Origin: Mytilus trossulus
Lineage: Eukaryota; Mollusca; Bivalvia; Mytilida; Mytilidae
Length of the DNA stretch: 64,000 nt
Direction of reading: 5' to 3'
Assembly (NCBI RefSeq): GCF_036588685.1
Contig: NC_086379.1
Location: 74,183,727 to 74,247,726, forward strand
Positions 1-14,000 of this stretch are shown piece after piece. Positions within the stretch are counted from its first letter, which is position 1. Each line of letters begins with the position of its first letter. A model generated the notes under the pieces. That model saw only the letters and a program-made list of their open reading frames with translations. It ran no database searches and had not been told where the DNA came from. The translations under genes and the position numbers were made by a program.

Positions 1-1376
1 GGACTGTATACCAAGAGATAACAATAACTGCTTTATATTTCAGATAACATTATGGTTACAAGGATTATTTTTGTTCTCCTTGATCTGGACTGTATACCAA
101 GAGATAACAATAACTGCTTTATATTTCAGATAACATTATGGTTACAAGGATTATTTTTGTTCTCCTTGATCTGGACTGTATACCAAGAGATAACAATAAC
201 TGCTTTATATTTCAGATAACATTATGGTTACAAGGATTATTTTTGTTCTCCTTGATCTGGACTGTATACCAAGAGATAACAATAACTGCTTTATATTTCA
301 GATAACATTATGGTTACAAGGATTATTTTTGTTCTCCTTGATCTGGACTGTATACCAAGAGATAACAATAACTGCTTTATATTTCAGATAACATTATGGT
401 TACAAGGATTATTTTTGTTCTCCTTGATCTGGACTGTATACCAAGAGATAACAATAACTGCTTTATATTTCAGATAACATTATTGTTACAAGGACTGTTT
501 TTGTTCTCCTTGATCTGGACTGTATACCAAGAGATAACAATAACTGCTTTATATTTCAGATAACATTATGGTTACAAGGATTGTTTTTGTTCTCCTTGAT
601 CTGGACTGTATACCAAGAGATAACAATAACTGCTTTATATTTCAGATAACATTATGGTTACAAGGATTATTTTTGTTCTCCTTGATCTGGACTGTATACC
701 AAGAGATAACAATAACTGCTTTATATTTCAGATAACATTATGGTTACAAGGATTATTTTTGTTCTCCTTGATCTGGACTGTATACCAAGAGATAACAATA
801 ACTGCTTTATATTTCAGATAACATTATGGTTACAAGGATTGTTTTTGTTCTCCTTGATCTGGACTGTATACCAAGAGATAACAATAACTGCTTTATATTT
901 CAGATAACATTATGGTTACAAGGATTATTTTTGTTCTCCTTGATCTGGACTGTATACCAAGAGATAACAATAACTGCTTTATATTTCAGATAACATTATG
1001 GTTACAAGGATTGTTTTTGTTCTCCTTGATCTGGACTGTATACCAAGAGATAACAATAACTGCTTTATATTTCAGATAACATTATGGTTACAAGGATTGT
1101 TTTTGTTCTCCTTGATCTGGACTGTATACCAAGAGATAACAATAACTGCTTTATATTTCAGATAACATTATGGTTACAAGGATTGTTTTTGTTCTCCTTG
1201 ATCTGGACTGTATACCAAGAGATAACAATAACTGCTTTATATTTCAGATAACATTATGGTTACAAGGATTGTTTTTGTTCTCCTTGATCTGGACTGTATA
1301 CCAAGAGATAACAATAACTGCTTTATATTTCAGATAACATTATGGTTACAAGGATTGTTTTTGTTCTCCTTGATCT
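1..1376 (+). repeat. 86-bp tandem repeat, 16 copies, containing splice acceptor plus exon start
   Basis: Sixteen head-to-tail copies of an 86-bp unit start at 1, 87, 173 and so on, and the last starts at 1291. Each unit has 43 bases from 'ggactgtata' to an acceptor (tgctttatatttcag), then 43 bases identical or nearly so to the first 43 bases of the dynein exon at 1334. The last copy runs on into the real exon at 1377. Copies differ mainly at one A/G site in 'aaggatt(a/g)ttttt': copies 1-5, 8, 9 and 11 have A; copies 7, 10 and 12-16 have G. Copy 6 has its own variants (attattgtt, aaggactg). The array reaches the window edge, so the true copy number may be higher. Confidence 0.97.
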
Positions 1377-4300
1377 GGACTGTAGGAGGAACTATTGCTG
1401 ATGATGGACGTAAACTGTTTGATACGTTCTTCAGAAATATTGTCAGTGGTGTAGATCCTGATCATCCCAAACCAAAGTCAATCAAAATAACCAAGGTCAG
1501 TCACCAATCAATTCATCACACTCTTTATAAACTTACTGCATCATATTCTGGAATTTCTCTTTTTTACTTTTCTTGCGTAGAATTGTAATGTTTTGACATG
1601 CTGCACAAGATCAAATTGCTCACACATAATTTAGATTTTTTTTTTTAAGTAGAACATATGATTCATGTAGTTTGCCATTTTATTTTTAATATATGTTACA
1701 TAATGGTTGATTAATTATGCTGAAACATTTAAAAAAAAAATGATCATGTAAATTTATTAAACGGCTGTGCATAAATAAAAATGTATTTTGTTTGATGATT
1801 TCAGAGTAACATGATTCCAGAGAGATCCTCAATATACGATTTCTGCTTTGAGAAGAAAGCCAGTGGTAACTGGATTGAATGGATGGACACATTAGATAAA
1901 AATAAACTGATAATTCCAAAGGATGCTAAGGTAAGACTATCCCTCAATTACAGATGTTTAAAAAGTATTACTGTAAATTAAGAAATTATTTGGGATAATT
2001 GCGACAGGGTTATAATCGCAATAATTGACACTGGCATTTTCATATTTTTGATTAAAATTAAACAGGATTTTTCTCAATATTGCAAAATTTTTATATTGCA
2101 TTTTAGTCTAACATGACAAAATCACAATAATAAATGAATTCAATAATTTCTGAATTAACAGTAATAAAACAATATATTTTGAGAAAATCATATAACTGGT
2201 AAGAAGTAATGTGTTACTTGTATACAGATAGCCAAAATCTTTTCTCACTACTAGTCCAAAGACAAATTTTCCATCAATTTTTGTATGTGTCTCACTTACT
2301 AGTCCAAATAAAGTTTGACTAGTCTGGGTCATTGGACTTATTACTAACAGTGCTAACAATCCTTTGAAGTTTCCTCATTCAAAGTTATATACTGTATGTT
2401 ACTGCCATTTTAGTAACTGATACAACTCCATGCTTCTCATATATGTATATTTTTGTAGATTAATGAAGTAATTATACAGACTACAGACACAGCTAGACAA
2501 GCTTTCTTCCTGACTACATACCTTCCACATTCACAGCCCATGTTGTTTGTTGGGCCCACTGGTACAGGAAAATCTGCTATTACAAATGGCTTCCTTCTAG
2601 ATCTACCTAAAGATTTGTAAGTTTTATCAATGATTTGAGAAAAAAAATAACATATATCTAATTTATAGCTGATAGTAACACTAAATTTATTTATTTTGTG
2701 GTTTCCTGTCTTCTTTTTGATTTCAACTTCATAGTTTTCTACAAAGCAAGACTATTGGAGTATTCTGAGCTTTTGGGTTTATCTGCCACCGTGTCTTTTA
2801 AAGACCTCATTGATTTACAGCGATTAAACTTAGTGATTAGATTGTTGTTCTAGGATTGATTGACACCACCCAAAACAAGAAGAACATATTTAAGGATACT
2901 GGTTCTCACATTATATATCAAATATGTGTCACAAAAGACAACAACACATATTCCTTGATTTCAATACAACTGTGAATACCTAGCGGTATCCACTCGTTTT
3001 TACCTTCCCACACAATCACCACTTCAGGTGTTGGTTCACTTGATAGAATTACATTATGTTTCAAAGTTAATTTTCCTTTTCCTTTGAATCAAATACTGCC
3101 TATGCTAACCAATAATTTTTATGTTTATACAATAGTTGAAACATAGATAAATGTTTACTTGAAAACATTCTACATTTTTGTTATACTTTTATAGGTATAT
3201 GCCAAATTGTATCAATTTCTCAGCCAGAACATCAGCCAATCAGACACAAGATATTGTAATGGCTAAACTTGACAGGTAAGAGTTAAATTATTGATCTAAA
3301 TGAAGAAAATTAAGAATGGAAATTGGGAATATGTCAAAGAGACAACAACCCAACCAATGGGCAGTAAACAGCAGAAGGCCACCAATGGGTCTTTAACATA
3401 GTGAGAAAATCCTGCACATAGAAGACTATATATACCATCCAACATATACAGTAACTTTTGACCTTAATTACATTTCAAAAATATTATTCCAGAATCCTTT
3501 AAACCAATATTGGTATCATATTATGTTTTAATTGATTTGGAAAATTATAGTATGAATTACCATTCTAATGAAGAAAATAAACTTACAATTATCAGGAGAA
3601 GAAAAGGAGTGTTTGGTCCACCAATGGGAAAGAAATCTGTCACGTTTGTTGATGACCTGAACATGCCAGCTAAAGAGAAGTACGGAGCTCAGCCTCCTAT
3701 AGAATTATTGAGGCAGTGGCTAGATCATGGACATTGGTATGACAGAAAAGATACAACTAAAGTTTTCCTAACAGACGTGGTATGTATCAGACAAAAATCT
3801 TGCAAATTCCTATAACTTTGCGATTCAGAAAGTGTGCTAATGGCACAATTTTCTTAAGCACGAAGTATTGTTTTGCTTAAAATAATTGATAGGTATATAG
3901 GATATTTAAAATGATACATCTCTTAATGTTTTTAAGTCTGAAAACCAAAATCTTTGAATTTTCATGAAACCCTCTGATGCTATAATTACATTTATTGTGA
4001 CTTCTTGGATAGAAGTTTTCTAATATCTCAGCATATTCTAACCTAGCCATTGTTTAAGCAATTATCGTTTAATTTAATTTTATTTTAGTAAGAATCTAGG
4101 GCTTAAATGAAGAAAAAACTTTCAAATATATCTTTGAATGAAATTAATATTGTGTAATATGAAATATTCTGCAAACGTTTCATAGATAATAAGATTGAGA
4201 ATGGAAATAGGGAGTGTGTCAAAAGTGACTACAGTAATCATACTTCTGATACTTAACTGTATTTCTATACTTCTGTTAAGTAAATATATCTATTTTTCAG

Positions 4301-5055
4301 CTACTTGTAGCAGCTATGGGTCCACCTGGTGGAGGTAGGAACGATATTACAAGTCGTTTTACCAGACATTTGAATGTTGTATCGATAAATGAGTTCGATG
4401 ATTCAACAATGACCAGAATCTTCACATCAATTACAGATTGGCATTTTGCCAATTTTGAAGGATCATTTGTAAGGAATGGAAAGGTGAGATCATTATTGGA
4501 TGTAAAATAAATTAAGAAAATTCCACATTTCAAATTTCATTTATTTTTTTTAAGTTTTGTCCCCTCCTTTCAAATGTTTGTATTATGATTTATAAACTGG
4601 TCCAGTACTTCTTCTTGGCTAGATTGGCAGAAAACCAATTTAATAACTTGGTGTGGCATGTATGAATATAAGAAATAACAAGAAAGTTTGGAACACTGAT
4701 AATTAAGAATGGAGTGAAGGGCTACACTGAAACATTGTATGTCTATGCAGTTTCTGATGCTGATAATTGAGTCTGTTTTTTCTTTCCTCATTAAATTAAA
4801 TATTTAAACTTTTTTTTATCTATTCCAGCTATTGGTAGCTGCCACAATGGGAGTATACAAGGAAGCTGTTTTAAATTTCCTTCCAACTCCAGCTAAGAGT
4901 CATTACGTGTTCAATTTAAGAGACTTTGCTCGTGTAATTAGAGGTGTATTGCTAGTTCCATCAACCCATTTACAGGAAGCAGATAAACTAATGCGTTTGT
5001 GGGTGCATGAAGTTTACAGAGTATTCTATGATCGTCTTATTGATCATGAAGACAG
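1334..5055 (+). CDS. Dynein exons 1-7 of window: end of AAA2 and AAA3 module
   Basis: Exon 1334-1495 opens with the end-of-AAA2 motif [12 protein letters not shown]. Exon 2459-2616 carries the AAA3 Walker A loop GPTGTGKS. Exon 3195-3275 has [13 protein letters not shown]. Exon 3596-3779 has the Walker B segment [20 protein letters not shown] followed by ELLRQWLDH. Exon 4301-4483 has the sensor-I motif MGPPGGGRN and SINEF. Exon 4829-5055 has [14 protein letters not shown] and NLRDFARV motifs, then [15 protein letters not shown]. All catalytic elements of a nucleotide-binding AAA3 site look intact. The 5' edge of exon 1334-1495 is embedded in a tandem repeat, described separately. Confidence 0.95.
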
Positions 5056-8000
5056 GTAAAATCAAGGGTTTTTTCCACCAATTATTTTGATATTGTAGAT
5101 TTGAATATACTGAATTGTTTTGTCAAGGACAGGGTAATCAACACTGAATGGGAATTTTCAAGCATGTCCAATATTGATTAAATGAAATAGTTTAAAAGAA
5201 GCTTTTTTTAGCTCACCTGGCCAAAAGGCCAAGTGAGCTTTTCTCATCACTTGGCGTCCGGCGTCGTCGTCGTCCTGCGTCCGGCGTCATTAACTTTTAC
5301 AAAAATCTTCTCCTCTGAAACTACTGAACCAATTCAAACCAAACTGTATCTGATTGATTCCTAGGGTATCTAGAATAAAGTTTGTGTTTTAATTTCCATT
5401 TCATCAAAAAACATGGCCGCCATGGCTAAAAATAGAACATAGGGGTAAAATGCAGTTTTTGGCTTATAACTCAAAAACCAAAGCATTTAGAGCAAATCTG
5501 ACATGGGGTAAAATTGTTAATCAGTTCAAGATCTATCTGCCCTCAAATTTTCAGATGAATCAGACAACCCATTGTTGGGTTGCTGCCCCTAAATTGGTAA
5601 TTTTAAGGAAATTTTGCTGTTTTTGGTTATTATCTTGAATACTATTATAGATGGATATAAACTGTAAACAGCAATAATGTTCAGCAAAGTAAGATTTACA
5701 AATAAGTCAACATGACCAAAATGGTCAGTTGACCCCTTTAGGAGTTATTGCCCTTTATAGTCAATTTTTAACCATTTTTCATAGATCTCCATGATCTTTT
5801 ACAAAAATCTTCTCCTCTGAAACTACTGAACCAATTTAAACCAAACTTCATCTGATTGATTCTTAGGGTATCTAGAATAAAGTTTGTGTTTTAATTTCCA
5901 TTTCATCAAAAAACATGGCCGCCATGGCTAAAAATAGAACATAGGGGTAAAATGCAGTTTTTGGCTTATAACTCAAAAACCAAAGCATTTAGAGCAAATC
6001 TGACATAGGTTAATTTGTTTATCAGGTCAAGATCTATCTGCCTTGAAATTTTCAGATGAATCAGACAACCCATTGTTGGGTTGCTGCCCCTAAATTGGTA
6101 ATTTCAAGGAAATTTTACTGTTTTAGGTTATTATATTGAATATTATTATAGATGAATATAAACTGTAAACAGCAATAATGTTCAGAAAAGTAAGATTTAC
6201 AAATAAGTCAAATGACCAAAATGGTCATTTGACCCCTTTAGGAGTTATTGCTCCTCTGAAACTACTTGGCCAAATTAATCCAAACTTGGCCACAATAATT
6301 TTTGGGGTATTTATTTAAAAAAATGTGTCCGGTGACCCGGCCATCTAACCAAGATGGCCGCCACGGCTAAAAATAGAACATGGAGGTTAAATGCAGTTTT
6401 TGGTTATTACTCAAAATTCAAAGCATTTAGAGCAAATCTGACATGGGGTAAAATTGTTTATCTGGTCAAGATCTATCTGCCCTGAAATTTTAAAATGAAT
6501 GGGACAACCCGTTGTTGGGTTGCTGCCACTGAATTGTTGATTTTAAGGAAATTTTGCTGTTTTTGGTTATTATCTTGAACATTATTATAGATAGAGATAA
6601 ACTGTTAACAGCAATAATGTTCAGCAAAGTATGATTTACAAATAAGTCAACATGACCGAAATGGTCAGTTGATCTCTTTAGGAGTTATTGCCCTTTATAG
6701 TCCATTTTTAACCATTTTTCGTTAATCTTAGTAATCTTTTACAAAAAATCTTCTCCTGTGAAACTACTTGGCCAAATTAATCCAAACTTGGCCACAATCA
6801 TTTTTGGGGTATTTAGTTAAAAAAATGTGTCTGGTGACCCGGCCATTCAATCAAGATGGTCGCCATGGCTAAAAATAGAACATAGGGGTAAAATGCAGTT
6901 TTTGGCTTATAACTCAGAAACCAAAGCATTTAGAGCAAATCTGACTTGGGGTAAAATTGTTTATCAGGTGAAGATATACCTGCTCTAAAAAATTTAGATG
7001 AATTGGACAACCTGTTGTTGGGTTGCTTCTCCTAAATTGGTAATTTTAAGGAAATTTTGCTGTTTTTGGTTATTATCTTGAATAATATTATAGATAGAGA
7101 TAACCTGTAAACAGCAATAATGCTCAGAAAAGTAAGATTAACAAATAAGTCGATATGACTGAAATGGTCAATTGACCCCCTAAGGAGTTATTGTCCTTTA
7201 TAGTCAATTTTTTTAACCATTTTCATAAAATTTAGAAATTTTTACTAACATTTTCCACTTAAACTACTGGGCCAAGTTCAATATAGATAGAGATAATTGT
7301 AAGCAGCAAGAATGTTCATCAAAGTAAGATGTACAAACACATCACCATCACCAAAACACAATTTTGTCATGAATCCATCTGCTTTCTTTGTTTATTGTTC
7401 TCATAAACCAAGGTGAGCAACACAGGCTCTTTAGAGCCTCTAGTTTGGAATATTAGATGTATGTTTTGATAGAATTATGTTTTGTGTTGACTTGGAAATC
7501 AATATATTTCAATGCAATCAATGTATTGTATTTTGTATTAATAGTAGTAGATTCTTTTATATTGCTACCACTGCTTCTACAGAAACATATTGGAAATCTG
7601 AATGAGGTTTATATTTTCATGTATAATTGAATGCAATATTATAAAAAAGACACATCAGATGCAGTTTGTAAAAGAAAAACACACCAAATGCAATGTGTAG
7701 AAGAAAAAACAAAACATTCTTTAATTTAAGAAAAAACAAAAAATAAATCTTTATTTTAATTTAAGAAAAAACAAAAAATAGTTCTTTTAATTTGTTTTCT
7801 TTCAGGGAAATGTTTTTCAAGATAGTTAAGGAACAATGTTCAAATAGTTTTAAGATGAACATAGATAAAATCCTTGGACATTTATCAGCTAGCGGAACTG
7901 TTGTAGATGAAAACATTCGTAGTTTGTTCTTTGGAGATTACATGATTGCTGAAAATAAAGTGTACGATGAAGTTACAGACTTAAAACAATTAACAGAAGT

Positions 8001-11000
8001 CATAGAAAAGTAAGTCTTAGTTATATTGTTATCAAAGCTACCCAGATTATAATTCAGTTAGCCAGACGCGTGTTTCATTTACATAAGTCTCATCAGTGAC
8101 ACTCATATCAAGATATTAATAAAGCCAAACGAGTACAAGATTGCAGAGCATTGAGGATCCAAAATTCCAAAAAGTTGTTAGATAACAGAGAGTTTGTTTA
8201 TTTGTCTGATATTCGTAGTATATTTCTAAAAGACATGGACATTAGTTGTTTGGCTTTGATTTTCATTGGTCATTATGGTGGAAATTGTACCAATTAAAAT
8301 ATGTAATAAAATTCACCAAAATATATTTACGAAGAAAATGTAAGATTGAAAGAATTTTTAGGGTTGTATGAATTTTTTTTTATCTGTTTTATATTTGGCA
8401 TGGGCATACAGTTTAAGTATAGATGTTTCACATACCTATCTTTATATTTCTATATTTTGACAGCTATTTAGATGAATACAACATGATCAGTAAGGCACCA
8501 ATGAGACTAGTTATGTTTAAGTTTGCCATTGAACACATATCTCGTGTCTGCAGAGTACTACTTCAGGATAATGGTCACATGTTACTTGTTGGTATGTATA
8601 ACTATTATCAATGTTTTTTTGTATGTCTCATTATCCATTATTTATGGTTCTAGTATAGAATAGTACAAATATGACTACAATGATTTCTTTTTATTTTGAT
8701 AATTGTTCTGTTTTGAGATATGTGCCAGCTATAATTTTAAGGCCTAGGAATTAAAAAAAATGTATTTATCTAACTTGCACCTACCATAATGTTCTGTAAG
8801 TAAGGTATGATTGCCAATGAGGCAACTTTTCACAAGAGACCAAATGAAGTAGAAATTATAAACTAATATAGAAGATGAAATCTTGTCTATATTTTAATTA
8901 TACCCCCGCTTTAAAAAAAGGGGGGTATACTGTTTTACCTCTGTCTGTCCGTCAGTCCGTCCGTCTTATACCCCCGCTTAAAAAAAAGGGGGGGTATACT
9001 GTTTTACCTCTGTCTGTCCGTCAGTCCGTCCGTCAGTCCTTCAGTCCGTCCTTCAGTCCGTCAGTCAGTCCGTCCCATGAAACTTTCGTCACATTTTTCT
9101 CAGGAACTACAATACAAGGATTTCTGAAATTTGGTTTCATGGTTTATCTAAGTCAGCTATACCGTGTGATGCGTTTTCAGATTGATCACTTGACAACTTC
9201 CTGTTTACCGAACACTTGTATGATTTTACACATGATAGCCAAGTTTAAAATTTTAATCACATTTTTCTCAGGAACTACAATACACTGATTTCTGAAATTT
9301 GGTTCCAGGGTTTATCTAAGTCAGCTTTACCGTGTGATGCGTTTTCAGATTGATCACTTGACAACTTCCTGTTTACCGAACACTTGTATGATTTTACACA
9401 TGATAGCCAAGTTGAAAATTTTCGTCACATTTTTCTCAGGAACTACAATACAAGGATTTCTGAAATTTGGTTTCAGGGTTTATCTAAGTCAGCTTTACTG
9501 TGTGATACGTTTTCAGATTGATCACTTGACTACTTCCTGTTTACCGAACACTTGTATGATTTTACACATGATAGCCAAGTTGAAAATTTTCGTCACATTT
9601 TTCTCAGGAACTACAATACAAGGATTTTTGAAATTTGGTTTCAGGGTTTATCTAAGTCAGCTATACGGTGTGATGCGTTTTCAGATTGATCACTTGACAA
9701 CTTCCTGTTTACCGAACACTTGTACGATTTTACACATGATAGCCAAGTTGAAAATTTTCGTCACATTTTTCTCAGGAACTACAATACAAGGATTTCTGAA
9801 ATTTTGTTTCAGGATTTATATAAGTCAGCTATACCGTGTGATGCGTTTTCAGATTGATCACTTGACAACTTCCTGTTTACCGAACACTTGCATATTTTTA
9901 CACTATTAATATTATCCACTTGCGGCGGGGGTATCATCAGTGAGCAGTAGCTCGCAGTTTACTTGTTTTTAACTGTCTTACATAAATTGTACATTAATTG
10001 ATACGATTTTGTAGGTATTGGTGGTAGTGGACGACAGAGTGCTGTAAAACTGGCCACTTTTATGGCAGACTTTGATATGTTCATGATAGAAATTACAAAG
10101 AATTATACTACTACAGAATGGAGAGAAGATATCAAGAAAGTATGTGGCAGATATAATTATATATGTAGAACAGGAATTTGTATTTAATACTCTGTGTGAA
10201 TGAAGATTACTATAAATATAAATACTGTTATAAAAAGTCCTGCTGTTATATGATCCCCTCACAAACAAACAACTCCCTAACTGATAATAAAAAAAGCAAT
10301 TTTGTTAAAAAAAGTTGAAATTTACATTTCAAAACTTATTTTCTTTGATCATGCCATAAGGGTCAATGCATTTCTTTTGTTATGGTTTGAATCAAAATAG
10401 AAACCAATCTTATTGTCATGCTTAAATGTAAATGAACTTTTCAGTATTACTAGGCAAAATAAAATTGAAAATGGAAATGGGGAATGTGTCAAAGAGACAA
10501 CAACCAGACCCAAGAGCAGATAACAGCCAAAGGCTGCCAATGGGTCTTAAATGCAGCTAGAAACTCCTGCACCCAAAGGCACGCTTCAGCTGGCCCCTAA
10601 AGCCTATTTCTACTATTTGTTTAGTTTGAAACATTATTTTAATTTCTCTTGTAGCTTCTTATAAAAGCTGGAGCAGATGGTAAACCAATGGTATTTTTGT
10701 TTGCTGATACTCAAATTAAAGATGAATCTTTTATGGAGGATATTAGTATGATATTAAACACTGGTGATGTTCCTAATATCTTTGCCTCAGATGAGAAAGC
10801 TGAATTAATAGAGAAAATGCAGGCTGTTGCTAGACAAGAGGTAATATAATCTTTTCTGTTTGGATTTCCCATGTACTTTGTGATAGATATATTAGGAGTG
10901 TTGTTGGTCAATGGATAAAAAAATAAAAAATTGAGAGCTCATGCAATTACTAAAACTTGATAAACTAACATTAATGGATGTGATGTGAAGTGTTGTGTGT

Positions 11001-14000
11001 TTAGTGTAGTAATTAATATGTGCATCACTACAGTTTTTATCTTGATTATTATAAATGTTGCAAAATGCAAGAAATAGGAATGATAATCCAAGGACAAAAG
11101 TATTGATTATTTGTTGAAAAAAGCTTTAAAAAAAATTAGAAGTAAGAAAACTTGAAAAGTCATATCTTGTTTTCTAAAATTTCAGTCCGGCAAATCCATT
11201 GTGCTGGATCTTATTTTCATGGTTCAACTTTTTAAATAAACTGTAATGTTTTTGCGCAAGTGATTTTCTCACTTATTATGAGTAATGAGCTGAAATTTTA
11301 TTAAACAAGGATTGTTTCAAAGTTCTTTTTGATGCTCTATGAAATTTGTAGGACACTGTAAAAAGATAAATAAACAAAATAAAATTCAATTATGAAATAC
11401 CAACAAACCCTGAGTTGATAAAATACTATAAATGAATGTTTTAGGAAATTACTGCAGCTGCCAAAGCTAAGGAGGCCAAAGAGACTGGCCAAACAGCTCC
11501 TCCAGAAGACAAGGCATTCATTTTAATCATACATTTTAATTCCTGATTTTGTTTATGATGCTATTCTTGGATGATTAGACATTTTTATTACTACGCATTT
11601 TGAATTAATTTAAGTAATAAGTGTCTTCTGAAATAATAAATTAACATATTGAATTTGAAAAAATAAAGAAAGTGTTGTCTTAGTGAAATAAGAAAAATGA
11701 GAATTACCAAATTTTCTTGAATAGCTATCATTTATTTTACATTATATATATTCCTCAGTTTGTTTCATATTTTTGTTCACAGCAAAAAAGTAATGGTTTT
11801 AGTAAGGAAGTTTCAGAAGATGAATATTCTTTGGTAATTCAAGCAAACCATATATTCAAACCTGACTATTCCCATTTGTTTCAGTATATATATATATCAA
11901 ATGTCAGAAACTGATTGAAGTATCTCTACCAATGCCTTTCATAGCTTCAAAAGTAAAATGACCACAAAATAAGAAGATTTTTGTTCATGAATCTATTTCT
12001 AGCTGTGTAACAGATTCAAATCTGACTTTAAAACAATTCAAGGTTCTTTTCAACTTTTTTGTTTGTTTAAAATCTGTAGTCTGGAATAATGTCAATTAAA
12101 ATAAAAATGACAAAATTTTAAACCCTGAATTCTTGAATTTTAGTGCCTTAAATAAAAAGGAAATCTGTCATCAGTTTTCCATTTCTTACTCTGGCGGGAT
12201 GTTAAATAGATATTTCCTCAAACGTAATCATCATTACAGTCGATGCATTACTGAAACTTGATTCAATAAAATTGCAGAATTTTTATAATAAAGTTTATTT
12301 TTCTATCTGTTTTTCTTGTTCCCTCTACCATAGTAAATTTATGTTACATTCCTATTAATTTGCATTTTCAGTTATAAAATGCTATTATGTTGTGATGTTG
12401 TGAGGTGAGATATACACCAACAGTCACCACTCATACACAATTCATAGTTTTTTATGCTCCACTTCCAATAAGGGGGAGGGGTTTATATTTTCAGATCTCT
12501 GTGCTCCTCTGTTTTACAATACTATATCATGTTAAAGTTTTTGGACTTATTGAAAAATATTTGTACTGTTAGGGTTTAACCCATATTTCTGTGGTTCATT
12601 TCTATTGCCAGGGGAGATAATTCTGTACTAGATTTGATATGGGGAAAATATCAGAAAAATGATTTTTGTTTCAGGTTTTACGGTTATCAAAATATTTTGG
12701 TGATGTCAAGCCCATGGACCCCATAATTTATTTGAATTAGAACATGGCTTTGATTAGAATGTAAAAGAAAACAAAGTGACGCATGCAATGACTTCCTATT
12801 TTAAATGTTATAATTTTGTGGGAATATCTAATCAATATTCTAAATTTGCTAGATGTGTTATGCACAAAGACATGCAATGATTTAAACGTTTTGTGCACAT
12901 TCTGCTTGTGTTCAATGAACTATAAACATTGAATAATCTAAATATTGTCAAAAAACATTCATGATCACAACGTTGAATGAACGCACACTATACAATATTG
13001 TATTAAGATATAACAAATAAGAGTTGCAAAGCTGATAAGTTTGTTTTCTTAATGAGGCTCTGCTTAATTTTGTTGAAATATTATAAATTTCTATGGTGAA
13101 GTATTCGGAACTGTAATTACGAATGTTTAAATATTTGTTCCAGCTATTCTAATGTCTTTTTTTTACTTTAACGATAATTTCAGGAGAAGTATTCAGTAAG
13201 TACTGTAGTAACCATGACGATACATGTCATGTGATACATTAGTCTTGTTGCATGATACTATATACAGGTCATGTGATATATTAGCTTTACAAATAGCATA
13301 TTTATAAGCATGGGTGGTATATCTCAGCTTTTGAAATGCTACAGAAAGTTCAGAATTTGGCAACACCTATTTTAGCCATTTTTGTAAATAATTCATGTAT
13401 ATATTTATAAGTTACTTATATGTTGCCTAATTCTGAAGTTAAACAAAATACTATTGTATATTATGTCTTTAGAATCAGCACTTTAACGAACGTACACACA
13501 TCTATGACGTAGACACATAGTCTTCTCAAGTTCTAGTTAACATATTATGTCAAAAAAGTATAATAAGCATGAACTAGTATATATAGAAATTACTTCTGGG
13601 TTACATATATTTATAGATTGATATGGGTCTATTCAAATAGATTTTAACTTAATTTTAAGTTAGAACTAGAAACAGCATGTTTAGTTTTAGTAAATTCTAC
13701 TTATAAAATCTATTATCTTTACTTAATTTATGAAGGTAGGTTTCACATGAATTCATATATATGTATCAAATATATATATCAGAATAAGTATACTCAGTAT
13801 CTGTGAAATGCAGCACTGACAGTTTATTAGTTACTTTGGATTAATTTATATTCATAGAAACCAATTTTCTTGGATTGATGAGGAATATATAGTTTTTTGT
13901 TGGTATTCCATTCCAGGGGTTTGCCTAAATCTGCATACAATCTTATGGAAAATTTCGACTACCTTTAATATTCAAATTTGTTTACTTATTTTATCAAATA

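Noticed and set aside
1..1376. CRISPR-like array of direct repeats
   Set aside because: The units are contiguous with no unique spacers, and the repeat contains part of a eukaryotic exon. It is a minisatellite.
4301..5055. Exons 4301-4483 and 4829-5055 begin with similar text (cta-ctt/ttg-gta-gc), giving LLVAA twice
   Set aside because: I considered an exon duplication, but similarity ends after about 15 bases and both exons match their proper places in the dynein family.
9334..9909. 191-codon open frame on the + strand
   Set aside because: It is the 168-bp tandem unit read in a frame that stays open because 168 is a multiple of three. The peptide repeats itself and has no family.
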